Positions 26,160 through 39,182 are shown, counted from the stretch's first letter. The stretch: DNA of 64,000 nt from Yimella lutea (GCF_006715095.1 NZ_VFMO01000001.1:1054001-1118000), one strand, 5' to 3'. Program-made: numbers and translations. Notes: a model not told the origin generated them from the sequence alone.

Positions 26160-27488
26160 ATGAAGCTCTCCACAGTCGTCTCCGTCTGCACCGCGGCCGT
26201 GCTCACCGGCACCGTCTTGACGGCCGCGCCGGCACAGGCTGCCGGCGCCGAGAACTCCGGTACCTACTACAACGCCACCCCCGGTCGCATCGCTGATTCG
26301 CGGTATGGCACCGGCGGCATGCCGAAGGCGCGGCTGGTGACCGGATCATCGGTCTCGATCCCCGTCCTGGGTCGCTCGGGCGTGCCCGCCACCGGGGTGT
26401 CGGCCGTCGTCGTCAACCTGACCGCGATCAAGACCTCCACCTCCGGCTGGGTGACGGCGTACGCGTCGCGCACCGCCAAGCCGAATACCTCGAGCCTGAA
26501 CTTCGGTGCGAACTGGACCGGAGCGACGACGTCCACCGTCGACGTCGGCGCCGACGGACGGATCAAGCTGGACGTCACCGGATCGCTCGACCTGGCTGTC
26601 GACATCATCGGCTATTACGGCAGCGCGTCCGGAACCGGTGCCGCCGGTGCGTCTTTCGTCCCGATGGACGGCACGAGGATGGTCGACACCCGCGAGACGG
26701 TCGCACTGCGTCCGGGACAGTCGGTGCGGGTGTCCTTGGGGGATTGGGACACGACCGACGCAATGGTGCCGCGCGCCGTCCGTACGAACGTCACCGCCCT
26801 GTCGTCCTCGGCGTCCGGTTGGCTGGCGACCTGGAGCGGCGTGGGGGCGGCTCCCGCGACCTCGACTGTCAACGTCGTGAAGGGAGAGGTCTCGCCCAAC
26901 TCGACGGTCGTCGCGCTGAGCAAGGACAGCGCCGGAGAATACGGGTTCACCGTCAAGAACACCTCGAACACCACGATGCATGCACTCGTCGACATCGAGG
27001 GTCTGTACGTCACGTCGACCGACGGGCCCTTCTCGGTGCGCATCCCCACCGGACCCTCGCGGATCATCGACACCCGGTACGGCGTCGGCGCACCCAAGGC
27101 GAAGGTGGCCGCCGGACGAACCATCCGTCAGGCCGCACCGCAGCTGGACTGGATCTTCCCGCTCGGCTTCGAGGGCACCATCACCGGTGCCGCGCCGCTC
27201 GGTACGACCTGGCTCACCGCGTGGGGCGGTGACCCGTACCGTCCGACGACGTCCAGCCTCAACCTGGTCAAGGGCGTCAACCGGGCCAACGGGATGACGC
27301 TTTCCTACGGCATGCAGACCGAGGACTCCGACCCGGGCTTCGCGATCTACAACGCCGCCGCGGCCACCGACGTCATCGTCGACCGCACCGCGTACTTCGG
27401 CCTCACCATCGACCTGCCCGCGTTCGCGGCCAAGCAGAAGGCGGCCGAGCAGGTCGTCGCTCGAGCGGCAGCCCGCCCGACGCGCTGA
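26160..27488 (+). CDS. Secreted protein with PSRI-DTR-like repeat domains (paralogue 2)
   Basis: 442 residues from ATG 26160 (GAGAAGAG before it). Signal peptide MKLSTVVSVCTAAVLTGTVL... ending at AQAA near 25. Modules start at TPGRIADSRYG (~38), MDGTRMVDTRE (~165) and GPSRIIDTRYG (~300), each with the VVVNLTA, WVTAY/WLTAW, SSLN and VDIIGYY elements. The clear internal and pairwise similarity with the upstream gene indicates tandem duplication. Ends with a Lys/Ala/Glu-rich tail. Function unknown beyond a surface role. Confidence 0.75.
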   Translation: MKLSTVVSVCTAAVLTGTVLTAAPAQAAGAENSGTYYNATPGRIADSRYGTGGMPKARLVTGSSVSIPVLGRSGVPATGVSAVVVNLTAIKTSTSGWVTAYASRTAKPNTSSLNFGANWTGATTSTVDVGADGRIKLDVTGSLDLAVDIIGYYGSASGTGAAGASFVPMDGTRMVDTRETVALRPGQSVRVSLGDWDTTDAMVPRAVRTNVTALSSSASGWLATWSGVGAAPATSTVNVVKGEVSPNSTVVALSKDSAGEYGFTVKNTSNTTMHALVDIEGLYVTSTDGPFSVRIPTGPSRIIDTRYGVGAPKAKVAAGRTIRQAAPQLDWIFPLGFEGTITGAAPLGTTWLTAWGGDPYRPTTSSLNLVKGVNRANGMTLSYGMQTEDSDPGFAIYNAAAATDVIVDRTAYFGLTIDLPAFAAKQKAAEQVVARAAARPTR

Positions 27489-27500
27489 TCGTTCTGCCGC

Positions 27501-27536
27501 GAAGTGGCTGCCCCGGAGCTCCGGGGCAGCCACTTC
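27501..27536 (+). terminator. Strong hairpin terminator after the secreted-protein pair
   Basis: Perfect 16-bp stem GAAGTGGCTGCCCCGG with an AGCT loop and exact complement. It separates the tandem secreted-protein genes from the str operon. Confidence 0.85.
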
Positions 27537-27824
27537 TGCATGATTTGGACGCATTCGGTGTGCCCGGTAGTCTTGACGCTCGTGCGTGGGCTCTGCCCTG
27601 CCTTCGGTATCGGCCCCAGGTCGCGCCGGGTTCACCAGGCCCACCACACGCTCTCGCCGGGCAGTCGCCTGTTCGCATCATTGCAGTGCGAAAGTGCGGG
27701 GGAGAGCGCCGCTTCGACACTCCCGACCTCGGGTTGTGGCGGGCGGTCAATCCAAGGAGTTCGGCCGGTGTGCGTCATGGGCGCGATCGAGCAGACAAGA
27801 CTACGAATCAGTACGGAGAACAGG
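27537..27824 (+). promoter_or_regulatory. Leader/promoter region of the str operon
   Basis: 288 bp with no convincing gene. A TTGACG at about 27572-27577 could be a -35 element but no clear -10 follows. Expected to hold the main promoter for rpsL-rpsG-fusA. Open frames across it are continuations of the rpsL frame without starts. Confidence 0.35.
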
Positions 27825-28199
27825 TTGCCTACTATCAACCAGCTCGTCCGTAAGGGTCGGCAGGACAAGACCACCAAGGTCACCACGCCGGCACTTAAGG
27901 GCAGCCCCCAGCGACGCGGTGTTTGCACCCGCGTCTACACCACCACCCCGAAGAAGCCGAACTCGGCGCTGCGCAAGGTCGCTCGTGTGAAGCTGACCTC
28001 CGGCATCGAGGTCACCGCGTACATCCCGGGTGTGGGCCACAACCTGCAGGAGCACTCGATCGTGCTCGTGCGCGGCGGCCGTGTGAAGGACCTTCCCGGT
28101 GTCCGCTACAAGATCATCCGCGGCGCCCTCGACACGCAGGGCGTGAAGGGCCGCAACCAGGCTCGTTCCCGTTACGGCGCGAAGAAGGAGAAGAAGTAA
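27825..28199 (+). CDS. rpsL: 30S ribosomal protein S12
   Basis: Decoding-centre protein of the 30S subunit. 124 residues, the usual length, starting at TTG 27825 with GGAG upstream. [12 protein letters not shown]-terminus, [11 protein letters not shown] loop and [11 protein letters not shown] are present with the wild-type lysines (PKKPN and VKDLPG) whose changes give streptomycin resistance. First gene of rpsL-rpsG-fusA-tuf; overlaps rpsG by one base. Confidence 0.98.
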   Translation: MPTINQLVRKGRQDKTTKVTTPALKGSPQRRGVCTRVYTTTPKKPNSALRKVARVKLTSGIEVTAYIPGVGHNLQEHSIVLVRGGRVKDLPGVRYKIIRGALDTQGVKGRNQARSRYGAKKEKK

Positions 28200-28669
28200 T
28201 GCCTCGTAAGGGCCCTGCTCCGAAGCGCCCCCTCGTCGTCGACCCGGTCTACGGTTCGCCGGTCGTGACCCAGTTGGTCAACAAGATCCTGCTGGACGGC
28301 AAGAAGTCCATCGCCGAGCGCATCGTCTACGGCGCGCTCGAGGGCTGCCGTGAGAAGACGGGCACCGACCCGGTCGTCACGCTGAAGCGTGCGCTCGACA
28401 ACATCAAGCCGAGCCTCGAGGTGAAGTCCCGCCGCGTCGGTGGTGCCACCTACCAGGTTCCGGTCGAGGTCAAGCCGGGCCGCGCCACCACGCTGTCCAT
28501 GCGTTGGTTGGTCGGCTACAGCCGTCAGCGTCGCGAGAAGACGATGACCGAGCGCCTCATGAACGAGATCCTGGACGCGTCCAACGGTCTCGGTGCCGCC
28601 GTCAAGCGTCGTGAAGACACGCACAAGATGGCCGAGTCGAACCGCGCGTTCGCTCACTACCGCTGGTAA
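28199..28669 (+). CDS. rpsG: 30S ribosomal protein S7
   Basis: Primary assembly protein of the 30S head, binding the 3' major domain of 16S rRNA. 156 residues, family length. [10 protein letters not shown] start, [20 protein letters not shown] and [14 protein letters not shown] motifs. ATG 28199 overlaps the rpsL stop (TAATG), so the two are coupled. Confidence 0.98.
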   Translation: MPRKGPAPKRPLVVDPVYGSPVVTQLVNKILLDGKKSIAERIVYGALEGCREKTGTDPVVTLKRALDNIKPSLEVKSRRVGGATYQVPVEVKPGRATTLSMRWLVGYSRQRREKTMTERLMNEILDASNGLGAAVKRREDTHKMAESNRAFAHYRW

Positions 28670-28801
28670 TCCCCGTCGGTGCGTGGGGCAGCTATCCGCC
28701 TCACGCACCAGGGGTGCACCTGATGCACCACCCGCCGGGTCCGCCCGGCACCCCAGAACTCATCTCCTAACTCGGGATACCGAGAGAACGAGGCAGACAC
28801 C

Positions 28802-30916
28802 GTGGCACAGGACGTGCTGACCGACCTGAAGAAGGTCCGCAACATCGGCATCATGGCGCACATCGACGCCGGTAAGACCACGACGACCGAGCGGATCCTG
28901 TTCTACACCGGCGTCAACCACAAGATCGGTGAGACCCACGACGGTGCGTCGACCACCGACTGGATGGAGCAGGAGAAGGAGCGTGGCATCACGATCACCT
29001 CCGCTGCTGTGACCTCTTTCTGGGAGGGCACCCAGATCAACATCATCGACACCCCGGGTCACGTCGACTTCACCGTCGAGGTGGAGCGTTCGCTGCGCGT
29101 CCTGGACGGCGCCGTTGCCGTGTTCGACGGCAAGGAGGGCGTCGAGCCCCAGTCCGAGACCGTCTGGCGCCAGGCCGACAAGTACGACGTCCCGCGCGTC
29201 TGCTTCGTCAACAAGATGGACAAGATGGGTGCCGACTTCTACTTCACCGTGCAGACGGTCATCGACCGCCTCGGCGCGGAGCCGCTCGTGCTCCAGCTGC
29301 CGATCGGTTCGGAGTCCGACTTCATCGGTGTCGTCGACCTGCTCTACATGCGTGCACTCGTGTGGCCGGGCGACGCCAAGGGTGACGTCACCATGGGCGC
29401 GAAGTACGAGGTCCAGGAGATCCCGGCCGACATGCAGGCGAAGGCGGAGGAGTACCGCAACCGCATCGTCGAGCGCGTCGCCGAGGCTGACGACGACCTG
29501 ATGGAGAAGTACCTCGGTGGCGAGGAACTCACCATCGACGAGCTGAAGGCCGGCATCCGTAAGCTGACCGTCAACTCCGAGGTCTACCCGATCCTGTGTG
29601 GCTCGGCCTTCAAGAACCGCGGTGTGCAGCCGATGCTGGACGCCGTCGTCGACTACCTGCCGTCGCCGCTCGACGTGCCGCCGATGATCGGCCACAAGCC
29701 GGGCGACGAGGAGACCGAGATCACCCGCGAGCCGTCCAAGGACGCTCCGTTCTCGGCCCTGGCGTTCAAGGTCGCCGCGCACCCGTTCTTCGGTTCGCTC
29801 ACCTTCATCCGTGTGTACTCCGGACGCATCGCCGCCGGCTCCGCCGTGGTCAACACGACCAAGGGCAAGAAGGAGCGCGTCGGCAAGCTGTTCCAGATGC
29901 ACGCCAACAAGGAGAACCCGGTCGACGAGGCCGTGGCGGGTCACATCTACGCCGCCATCGGTCTGAAGGACACCACCACCGGTGACACGCTGTCCGACCC
30001 GAGCGAGCAGATCGTTCTGGAGTCGATGACGTTCCCGGAGCCGGTCATCCACGTGGCCATCGAGCCCAAGACCAAGGGTGACCAGGAGAAGCTCGGCACC
30101 GCCATCCAGCGCCTCGCGCAGGAGGACCCGACCTTCTCCGTCCACCTCGACGAGGAGACCGGCCAGACCGTCATCGGCGGTATGGGTGAGCTCCACCTCG
30201 ACATCCTGGTCGACCGCATGAAGCGGGAGTTCAAGGTCGAGGCCAACGTCGGTGCTCCGCAGGTCGCCTACCGCGAGACCATCCGCCGGTCGGTCGAGAA
30301 GTTCGACTACACGCACAAGAAGCAGACCGGTGGTTCGGGTCAGTTCGCGAAGGTGCAGATCTCGATCGCGCCGCTCGACACCGCCGAGGGCGAGCTGTAC
30401 GAGTTCGACAACGCCGTCACCGGTGGCCGCGTCCCGCGCGAGTACATCCCGTCGGTCGACCACGGTATCCAGGACGCGATGCAGCTCGGCATCCTCGCCG
30501 GCTACCCGGTCGTGGGTGTCAAGGCCACCCTGGTCGACGGTGCCTACCACGACGTCGACTCCTCGGAGATGGCGTTCAAGATCGCCGGTTCGATGGCATT
30601 CAAGGAAGCCGCCCGCAAGGCGGACCCCTGCTTGCTCGAGCCGATGATGGCCGTCGAAGTGCGTACGCCCGAGGACTACATGGGCGACGTCATCGGCGAC
30701 CTCAACAGCCGCCGTGGCCAGATCCAGGCCATGGAGGACGTCAGTGGTGCGAAGGTCGTTCGCGCCGTCGTGCCGCTGTCCGAGATGTTCGGGTATGTGG
30801 GTGACCTGCGAAGCAAGACCCAGGGTCGCGCCAACTACACGATGCAGTTCGACTCCTACGCCGAGGTTCCCCGGAACGTCGCGGAAGAGATCATCAAGAA
30901 GGTCCGGGGCGAGTGA
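28802..30916 (+). CDS. fusA: Elongation factor G
   Basis: Translocation GTPase, 704 residues from GTG 28802. G1 AHIDAGKTT, the switch EKERGITI, G3 DTPGHVDF and G4 NKMDK are intact; domains II-V follow, including the [12 protein letters not shown] region of domain IV and [10 protein letters not shown] near the end. Third gene of the str operon, 132 bp after rpsG. Confidence 0.98.
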   Translation: MAQDVLTDLKKVRNIGIMAHIDAGKTTTTERILFYTGVNHKIGETHDGASTTDWMEQEKERGITITSAAVTSFWEGTQINIIDTPGHVDFTVEVERSLRVLDGAVAVFDGKEGVEPQSETVWRQADKYDVPRVCFVNKMDKMGADFYFTVQTVIDRLGAEPLVLQLPIGSESDFIGVVDLLYMRALVWPGDAKGDVTMGAKYEVQEIPADMQAKAEEYRNRIVERVAEADDDLMEKYLGGEELTIDELKAGIRKLTVNSEVYPILCGSAFKNRGVQPMLDAVVDYLPSPLDVPPMIGHKPGDEETEITREPSKDAPFSALAFKVAAHPFFGSLTFIRVYSGRIAAGSAVVNTTKGKKERVGKLFQMHANKENPVDEAVAGHIYAAIGLKDTTTGDTLSDPSEQIVLESMTFPEPVIHVAIEPKTKGDQEKLGTAIQRLAQEDPTFSVHLDEETGQTVIGGMGELHLDILVDRMKREFKVEANVGAPQVAYRETIRRSVEKFDYTHKKQTGGSGQFAKVQISIAPLDTAEGELYEFDNAVTGGRVPREYIPSVDHGIQDAMQLGILAGYPVVGVKATLVDGAYHDVDSSEMAFKIAGSMAFKEAARKADPCLLEPMMAVEVRTPEDYMGDVIGDLNSRRGQIQAMEDVSGAKVVRAVVPLSEMFGYVGDLRSKTQGRANYTMQFDSYAEVPRNVAEEIIKKVRGE

Positions 30917-31021
30917 TAAGGGATTTGTCCCTTCATCGGTTGACCCGCTAGTTTCCACCAGAATCAAGTAATCACCGACGCCGCCCCGGCGTCAGCAATC
31001 AAGTCCTTAGGAGGACCCGCA

Positions 31022-32218
31022 GTGGCTAAGGCCAAGTTCGAGCGGACCAAGCCGCACGTCAACATCGGCACCATCGGTCACATCGACCACGGTAAGACGA
31101 CGCTGACGGCTGCCATCTCGAAGGTGCTGCACGACAAGTACCCGGACGTCAACCCGGCGTTCGCGTTCGACGAGATCGACAAGGCTCCCGAAGAGAAGCA
31201 GCGCGGTATCACGATCTCCATCGCGCACATCGAGTACCAGACCGAAAAGCGTCACTACGCGCACGTCGACTGCCCGGGTCACGCTGACTACGTCAAGAAC
31301 ATGATCACCGGTGCGGCCCAGATGGACGGCGCGATCCTCGTGGTCGCCGCCACCGACGGCCCGATGCCGCAGACCAAGGAGCACGTCCTGCTGGCTCGCC
31401 AGGTCGGCGTTCCCTACATCGTTGTCGCCCTGAACAAGGCCGACATGGTGGACGACGAGGAAATCCTCGAGCTCGTCGAGATGGAGGTCCGCGAACTGCT
31501 GTCCTCCTACGAGTTCCCGGGCGACGACCTGCCGGTCGTCAAGGTCTCGGCTCTGAAGGCGCTCGAGGGCGACGAGGAGTGGGGCAAGACCGTTCTGGAG
31601 CTCATGGACGCCGTCGACGAGGCGATCCCGGAGCCGGAGCGCGACACCGACAAGCCGTTCCTGATGCCCGTCGAGGACGTCTTCACGATCACTGGTCGTG
31701 GAACCGTCGTCACCGGTCGTATCGAGCGCGGTGTGCTGAACGTCAACGAGGAGGTCGAGATCGTCGGCCTTCGTGAGGGTGCTGCGGTCAAGACCACGGT
31801 CACCTCGATCGAGATGTTCAACAAGATGCTGGACAGCGGCCAGGCCGGCGACAACGCCGCCCTCCTGCTGCGCGGTATCAAGCGCGAGGACGTCGAGCGC
31901 GGTCAGGTCATCGCCAAGCCGGGCACGACCACCCCGCACACCAACTTCGAGGCGTCGGTCTACATCCTGTCCAAGGACGAGGGTGGCCGCCACACGCCGT
32001 TCTACGACAACTACCGTCCCCAGTTCTACTTCCGTACCACGGACGTGACCGGTGTCGTGAAGTTGCCGGAAGGCACCGAAATGGTGATGCCGGGCGACAA
32101 CACCGAAATGTCGGTCGAGCTCATCGCTCCGATCGCCATGGACGAGGGTCTTCGCTTCGCGATCCGTGAGGGTGGCCGCACCGTCGGTGCAGGCCGCGTC
32201 ACCAAGATCACCAAGTGA
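31022..32218 (+). CDS. tuf: Elongation factor Tu
   Basis: Delivers aminoacyl-tRNA to the ribosome. 398 residues from GTG 31022 behind a strong AGGAGGA site. G1 [25 protein letters not shown] and NKADM are intact. The 105-bp gap after fusA contains a small AGGGA/TCCCT hairpin and may hold an extra promoter for high tuf expression. Ends in a strong terminator. Confidence 0.98.
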   Translation: MAKAKFERTKPHVNIGTIGHIDHGKTTLTAAISKVLHDKYPDVNPAFAFDEIDKAPEEKQRGITISIAHIEYQTEKRHYAHVDCPGHADYVKNMITGAAQMDGAILVVAATDGPMPQTKEHVLLARQVGVPYIVVALNKADMVDDEEILELVEMEVRELLSSYEFPGDDLPVVKVSALKALEGDEEWGKTVLELMDAVDEAIPEPERDTDKPFLMPVEDVFTITGRGTVVTGRIERGVLNVNEEVEIVGLREGAAVKTTVTSIEMFNKMLDSGQAGDNAALLLRGIKREDVERGQVIAKPGTTTPHTNFEASVYILSKDEGGRHTPFYDNYRPQFYFRTTDVTGVVKLPEGTEMVMPGDNTEMSVELIAPIAMDEGLRFAIREGGRTVGAGRVTKITK

Positions 32219-32247
32219 TCCTCGCCCGCAAGGGCACAGCTTGAACC

Positions 32248-32281
32248 GAAGCCCCTCAGCCGTTCGCGGCTGAGGGGCTTC
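32248..32281 (+). terminator. Terminator of the str operon
   Basis: Perfect 15-bp stem GAAGCCCCTCAGCCG with a TTCG tetraloop, 29 bp after tuf. Confidence 0.9.
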
Positions 32282-32300
32282 GTCATGCCCGCGCACGAAG

Positions 32301-32363
32301 GCGCGACAGTCGCTCGTTACGCCGCAGTACGCGTCCGTACTCGGGCGTAAGGCGCGACCATCG
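32301..32363 (+). repeat. 63-bp nested-hairpin direct repeat, copy 1
   Basis: Contains TTACGCC...GGGCGTAA and AGTACG/CGTACT arms around CGTC, bracketed by GCGCGAC on both sides. A copy with 56 of 63 positions identical lies in the same orientation at 33333-33395, on the other side of one gene. Confidence 0.8.
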
Positions 32364-32378
32364 TTCGTCGGTGCTGGC

Positions 32379-33269
32379 TCAGCTCGCGAAGTGCCGGCGC
32401 CAACCGACGTGGTTCACGGACGTCGGGTGACCGCGCCGGTTCAGCGCATCGGCCACGCGACTCACGGCGTCCGCCGGCTGGCGATGGATGTCGCGACTGG
32501 TGAGGACGATGAAGATCCATCCGTCGGCCTCGAGTTCCTCGCGCCGCCGGATGTCGCTGCGCCACTGGCCCTCACGCTCGATGTGATGGCGTCCGTCGTA
32601 CTCGATCGCGATCTTGAACTCCGGGTACGCCAGGTCGATGCGCCGACGGACGTGGCCCGTGTCGTCCCGGATCGGGTGGTTGACGAGCGGCTCGGGAAGT
32701 CCGGCACTCACGAGCAGCAGCCGCGTCCTGCTTTCGTACGGCGACTCGACCCCGGCACGGACGAGGCCTGCCACCGCCCGCGCGGACGACGCACCCGTGC
32801 GATGGTCGAAGCTGGTTTCGGCGAGTTGCTCGATCGTCATCGCCCCGGCCTGCACGAGCGAGTCACCCAGGACGAGCAGGTCGACGAACGGCAGCTCGGT
32901 GGACAGGTCGGCGAATGTCTGTGCTCCGGTGGTGACGTCGATCCCGCCTCGCTCGGTCAGCGTCGGTGGCTTGCGATACCAGTGCAGTTGCACGTCGTCC
33001 CGTTTCGAACTTCGTCGTTCGACGGAACCGAGATGAACAACACTGCTTCGCGGCACGACGGCGCCGAGCAGAACGGCTGCGGTCTGCCGACAGGCGAACT
33101 CCGCGGCCGGCAGTTTGCGGAGCAACGCGGCCACGATCTGTGTCTCGGACGGTGCGGCGTCGGCGCGGCAGTACAGACCACGCGACAACGCCCGGTACCG
33201 GCGGCCGCGCAGTTGCCGCCCCTCGATCCCGGCGGCCAATGCTTCCTTGCGGGTGAACACCTGGTGCAT
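32379..33269 (-). CDS. AbiEi-like N-domain plus DUF559/Vsr-type nuclease-like C-domain
   Basis: 296 residues. The N-terminal winged-helix region (FTRKEALAAGIEGRQLRGRRYRAL at ~5-28, RGLYC) resembles the AbiEi antitoxin group. The C-terminal ~110 residues carry ESRTRLLLVSAGLPEP, RRIDLAYPEFKIAIEYDGRHH and LEADGWIFIVLTSRDI, the E/D/E-x-D layout of DUF559 proteins related to very-short-patch-repair nucleases. Such solitary proteins are numerous in actinobacteria with no proven function. No AbiEii toxin is adjacent. Flanked by 63-bp direct repeats. Confidence 0.8.
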   Translation of the reverse strand: MHQVFTRKEALAAGIEGRQLRGRRYRALSRGLYCRADAAPSETQIVAALLRKLPAAEFACRQTAAVLLGAVVPRSSVVHLGSVERRSSKRDDVQLHWYRKPPTLTERGGIDVTTGAQTFADLSTELPFVDLLVLGDSLVQAGAMTIEQLAETSFDHRTGASSARAVAGLVRAGVESPYESRTRLLLVSAGLPEPLVNHPIRDDTGHVRRRIDLAYPEFKIAIEYDGRHHIEREGQWRSDIRRREELEADGWIFIVLTSRDIHRQPADAVSRVADALNRRGHPTSVNHVGWRRHFAS

Positions 33270-33332
33270 GCGGCAGACCTTGGCACGGACATGGCGGTCG
33301 CTTCGGAGTTCTCCACACCGTCCACCACCAAA

Positions 33333-33395
33333 GCGCGACGGTCACGCGTTACGCCGTAGTACGTGTCCGTACTCGGGCGTAAAGCGCGACCGTCG
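33333..33395 (+). repeat. 63-bp nested-hairpin direct repeat, copy 2
   Basis: Same layout as 32301-32363 with seven substitutions; lies between the AbiEi/DUF559 gene start and the lipoprotein gene end. Confidence 0.8.
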
Positions 33396-33411
33396 CGATT
33401 TGGGTTGCCGA

Positions 33412-34251
33412 TCAGCTACCGACGTAGCACTTGGTCGGCTTGAAGTTGTCGACGGCCATCAGGAACTTCACCTCGTAATCGTTCCAACCGTCCGTGCGCA
33501 ACTGCTTGGTCGGCGAGGTGGCTGCCTGGACAACGCCCTGGTCGTCGGAGCAGATGGCGGTCATCGAGGTGTTGCCGCCCTTGCCGTCGGTCTTGTACCG
33601 GCCCGAGACGATGGCGGTCTTGGTCGCCGGGTCCTGGGCGACCTTCATGTTCGGGTCCACCTCGGTGACGGTCGCGTAGCTGTTCTCGGCATTCTTGGTG
33701 ATCTTCAAACGCACCTTCTTGGCCGACGCCGGCAACTCGCCGCTCGCGCGGGTCACCTTGATGACGTTGGTGCCCTTGTTGACCGAGATGCTGTCCTTCA
33801 CGGTGCCGACCTCGTTGCCGGACGCGTCCAGCAGTACGTACTCGATGTCGACCAGGCCGCGGCCCGAGGAGTCGACGTGCAGCACGGAGTAGAAGTCGCC
33901 GCGGTCGCCGCCGGCGGTGCGGTAGCCACCCAGCTTGACGATCTCGGCCTTGGTCAGCGGACCGGACGGGATGGCGCTCACGCTGGCGTCCAGTGCGGAC
34001 TTGTCGTTCTTGTCCTCACGCTGGGACGTCGGCTTCTCCTCGCCGCCCTGCTCGGAGCCACCCTGCGAGGTCTCCGACGCCGACTCCGACGTCGTGCTCG
34101 AAGAGTCGGACGAGTTCTGCGACTCGGAGGTCGAGGACGTCGAGGACGCCGTGCTGGTGGCGGTCGGTGCGTCTTTGCTGTTGCACGCGGTCAGGCCGAG
34201 TGCGGTGCTCAGTGCGATTGCGGACAGTGCGACGCGCTTTGTGGTGCGCAT
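33412..34251 (-). CDS. Putative secreted lipoprotein
   Basis: 279 residues. Signal peptide with lipobox GLTAC, lipidated Cys at ~23. A Ser/Thr/Glu-rich linker (~25-85) precedes a beta-rich domain (~90-279) with LTKAEIVKLGGYRTAGG and a C-terminal Cys pair (AICSDD, KCYVGS) that may form a disulfide. The fold resembles FxLYD-type lipoproteins but I do not recognise a family. Transcribed alone, divergent from the aminotransferase. Confidence 0.75.
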   Translation of the reverse strand: MRTTKRVALSAIALSTALGLTACNSKDAPTATSTASSTSSTSESQNSSDSSSTTSESASETSQGGSEQGGEEKPTSQREDKNDKSALDASVSAIPSGPLTKAEIVKLGGYRTAGGDRGDFYSVLHVDSSGRGLVDIEYVLLDASGNEVGTVKDSISVNKGTNVIKVTRASGELPASAKKVRLKITKNAENSYATVTEVDPNMKVAQDPATKTAIVSGRYKTDGKGGNTSMTAICSDDQGVVQAATSPTKQLRTDGWNDYEVKFLMAVDNFKPTKCYVGS

Positions 34252-34453
34252 GACGAATCCCCCTCAAGGATCAGCTGTATTGGTGTGAACCGTGGTTGCG
34301 ACGGCGGCACCCGGCAGCGGGTTCCAAGACGGTCGCGCCGACCGGGACATCGGCACCGTCGTTCGCCGTCTCACCGCGCGATCCCGTGCACGGACGGTCC
34401 GGCGAGGCTGGAAGAATGGGCGACCGTCTGGTTACTTCAATCCGGGAGCTGCT

Positions 34454-35725
34454 GTGGCCCTTGTCGACCTGTCCGCCGAAGAACTCGCCGCCTTCATGAC
34501 GGCGCAGAAGTCCGCGTACGACGAACTGAAGTCGCGCGGTCTTAAGCTGGACCTCACCCGGGGCAAACCGTCCGCCCAGCAGCTCGATCTGTCGAACGAA
34601 CTGCTGAAGCTGCCGACCGGCTACGTGGCCGCCGATGGCACCGACACCCGTAACTACGGCGGATTGCACGGGCTCACAGAGCTCCGCGAGATCTTCGCCG
34701 AACTGCTCGGTGTGAACGTGGATCAGCTTGTGGCGCAAGGTAATTCCAGCCTCACGCTGATGCACCAGGTGCTGGTCGACTGCTTGTTGCACGGCGCCGT
34801 CGACAGCGAGCGCCCGTGGAGCGGCGAGGACAAGATCAAGTTCATCTGCCCGGTGCCCGGCTACGACCGCCACTTCTCGCTGCTGAACTCCTTCGGCATC
34901 GAGATGGTCACCGTCCCGATGAACGCCGACGGCCCGGACGCCGACAAGATCGCCGCGCTGGTCAAGGACGACGCGTCCATCAAGGGCATGTGGGTCGTGC
35001 CGACGTACGCCAACCCGACCGGCGACACCGTCAGCCAGGAGGTCGCCGCGAAGCTGCTGGCGATGCCGACCGCCGCCCCTGACTTCAAGATCTTCTGGGA
35101 CAACGCCTACGCGCTGCACCACCTCACGGACGTCGAGACCAAGTCGGTCGACGTGTTGTCGCTCGCCGCGTCGTCCGGCAACCCGAACCGTCCGATCCTG
35201 TTCGCCTCGACCAGCAAGATCACTTTTGCCGGCGCGGGCGTCGCGTTCCTGGCCGCGTCCACCGAGAACATCGGCTGGTTCCTCAAGCACGTGGGTATGA
35301 GTTCGATCGGCCCCGACAAGGTGAACCACCTTCGGCACGCGGAGTTCTTCAAGGACGCCGACGGGGTTCGCGCGCACATGCGCAAGCACGCCGAGATCAT
35401 CGCGCCGAAGTTCGAGGCGGTCGAGCGCATCCTCACCGAACGCCTCGCCGAGCACGACATCGCCGAGTGGACCAAGCCGATCGGGGGCTACTTCGTCAGC
35501 CTCGACGTGCTGCCCGGCACCGCGTCCCGCGTGGTGCAGCTGGCCAAAGAAGCGGGCATCGCCCTGACCCCCGCCGGCTCCAGCTTCCCGCTCGGCACCG
35601 ACCCCGACGACGAGAACATCCGCCTGGCCCCGACCATGCCCCCGTTGGAAGAGGTCGAGGTCGCGATGGACGGCGTGGCCACCTGCGTCCTGCTCGCGGC
35701 GGGGGAGTACCTCTCCAAGAACTGA
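34454..35725 (+). CDS. aspT: Aspartate aminotransferase, PLP-dependent (subgroup like C. glutamicum AspT)
   Basis: Interconverts aspartate/2-oxoglutarate and oxaloacetate/glutamate. 423 residues from GTG 34454 (GGGAG upstream). The run LKLDLTRGKPSAQQLDLSNE, TRNYGGLHGL, CPVPGYDRHFS, WVVPTYANPTGDT, WDNAYA, the PLP lysine region STSKITFAGAGV and LRLAPTMPP-like end match my memory of the corynebacterial enzyme closely. Monocistronic. Confidence 0.9.
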   Translation: MALVDLSAEELAAFMTAQKSAYDELKSRGLKLDLTRGKPSAQQLDLSNELLKLPTGYVAADGTDTRNYGGLHGLTELREIFAELLGVNVDQLVAQGNSSLTLMHQVLVDCLLHGAVDSERPWSGEDKIKFICPVPGYDRHFSLLNSFGIEMVTVPMNADGPDADKIAALVKDDASIKGMWVVPTYANPTGDTVSQEVAAKLLAMPTAAPDFKIFWDNAYALHHLTDVETKSVDVLSLAASSGNPNRPILFASTSKITFAGAGVAFLAASTENIGWFLKHVGMSSIGPDKVNHLRHAEFFKDADGVRAHMRKHAEIIAPKFEAVERILTERLAEHDIAEWTKPIGGYFVSLDVLPGTASRVVQLAKEAGIALTPAGSSFPLGTDPDDENIRLAPTMPPLEEVEVAMDGVATCVLLAAGEYLSKN

Positions 35726-35915
35726 GCTACCCCCAGCACGCTGGACGAGCATGGGCGAGCGCCGCGTTCGGGACCCGGTGACGGTCGCCTACTCAGGCGA
35801 TACGAAACCGCCCGAAACCGACACCACCACGAAAGCAGCGCGTCCGAAATGTCGGGACATTCTGACGATCCGACCCGGTAGGAAATACCACAAAGGGTGT
35901 GGGACAGTGTGTCTT

Positions 35916-36749
35916 GTGAGTGACCAAGGCCACGTGGAGCCGACGCCGGCGTTCTTCCTCGCCGGTGGTACCGGAATCTCCGCCGAGACCCTCGGCAACA
36001 TGATTCTTCGGCAGTTCCCCAACGTCACGTTCGTGCGGCAGAAGATCCCGTTCATCACCTCCGTCGAAGCGGCCGGCGAGGTCGTGCAGATGCTGGACGC
36101 GGCCAAGACCGACACCGTCACTCCGTTGGTGTTCTCCACTGTCGCCGACGAGCAGATCCGCTCCGAACTCATGCGCACCCAGTGCGCGTTCATCGACCTG
36201 TTCGGCTCACAGCTGGACGAGGTCGAGAAGGTGCTGCACGCCGAGGCCGCGCACAAGGGTGGCTCGGCACATGCCGTCCGCGACCAGGCCCGGTACGACT
36301 CGCGCATGAAAGCGGTCGAGTACGCCATCGAGCACGACGACGGCGCCAGCTTCCGGGCGATCGAGAAGGCCGAGGTCATCCTGTTGGCACCGTCGCGGTG
36401 CGGCAAGACGCCCACCACGATGTACCTCGCCCTCCAGCACAGCGTCTTCGTGGCGAACTACCCGCTGGTCGACGAAGACCTCGAGTCAGCCAAGCTGCCG
36501 CGTCCGATCGCGCCGTACGCCGACAAGTGCTTCGGGCTGATCTCGACGGCGGCCCGCCTGTCCGCGGTGCGCAACGAGCGACGTCCGGGCAGCAAGTACG
36601 CCTCCCAGGCCCAGTGCCTGTTCGAACTGCGTCGTGCGGAAGCGATGTTCCGCGCGCACAAGATCCCGTTCATCAACTCCTCGACGATGTCGATCGAGGA
36701 GATGGCGGCCGTGATCATGCAGACCCTCAAACTCAATCGCGTTCACTGA
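35916..36749 (+). CDS. PEP synthase regulatory protein (DUF299 bifunctional kinase/pyrophosphorylase)
   Basis: Controls pyruvate, water dikinase by ADP-dependent threonine phosphorylation and phosphate-dependent dephosphorylation. 277 residues from GTG 35916, the normal size. [16 protein letters not shown]-terminus, P-loop [24 protein letters not shown] and [13 protein letters not shown] motifs. Directly upstream of ppsA (35 bp), the expected partner. Confidence 0.94.
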   Translation: MSDQGHVEPTPAFFLAGGTGISAETLGNMILRQFPNVTFVRQKIPFITSVEAAGEVVQMLDAAKTDTVTPLVFSTVADEQIRSELMRTQCAFIDLFGSQLDEVEKVLHAEAAHKGGSAHAVRDQARYDSRMKAVEYAIEHDDGASFRAIEKAEVILLAPSRCGKTPTTMYLALQHSVFVANYPLVDEDLESAKLPRPIAPYADKCFGLISTAARLSAVRNERRPGSKYASQAQCLFELRRAEAMFRAHKIPFINSSTMSIEEMAAVIMQTLKLNRVH

Positions 36750-36784
36750 CGACCGTTTACACGGCCCTTCCGGAAGGACCTGCA

Positions 36785-39160
<2,376 letters not shown>

Positions 39161-39166
39161 TAACCG

Positions 39167-39182
39167 ACGCCGGAGCCGGCGT
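39167..39182 (+). terminator. Weak hairpin after ppsA
   Basis: ACGCCG/CGGCGT stem with a GAGC loop, six bases after the stop; lies between convergent genes. Confidence 0.35.

Noticed and set aside
28760..30967. Long minus-strand frame (735 codons) opposite fusA, and similar frames opposite tuf, ppsA (36743-39274) and ndh/adk/map (59359-61287)
   Set aside because: Mirror frames of strongly codon-biased high-GC genes; their translations have no recognisable motifs and the sense genes are certain.
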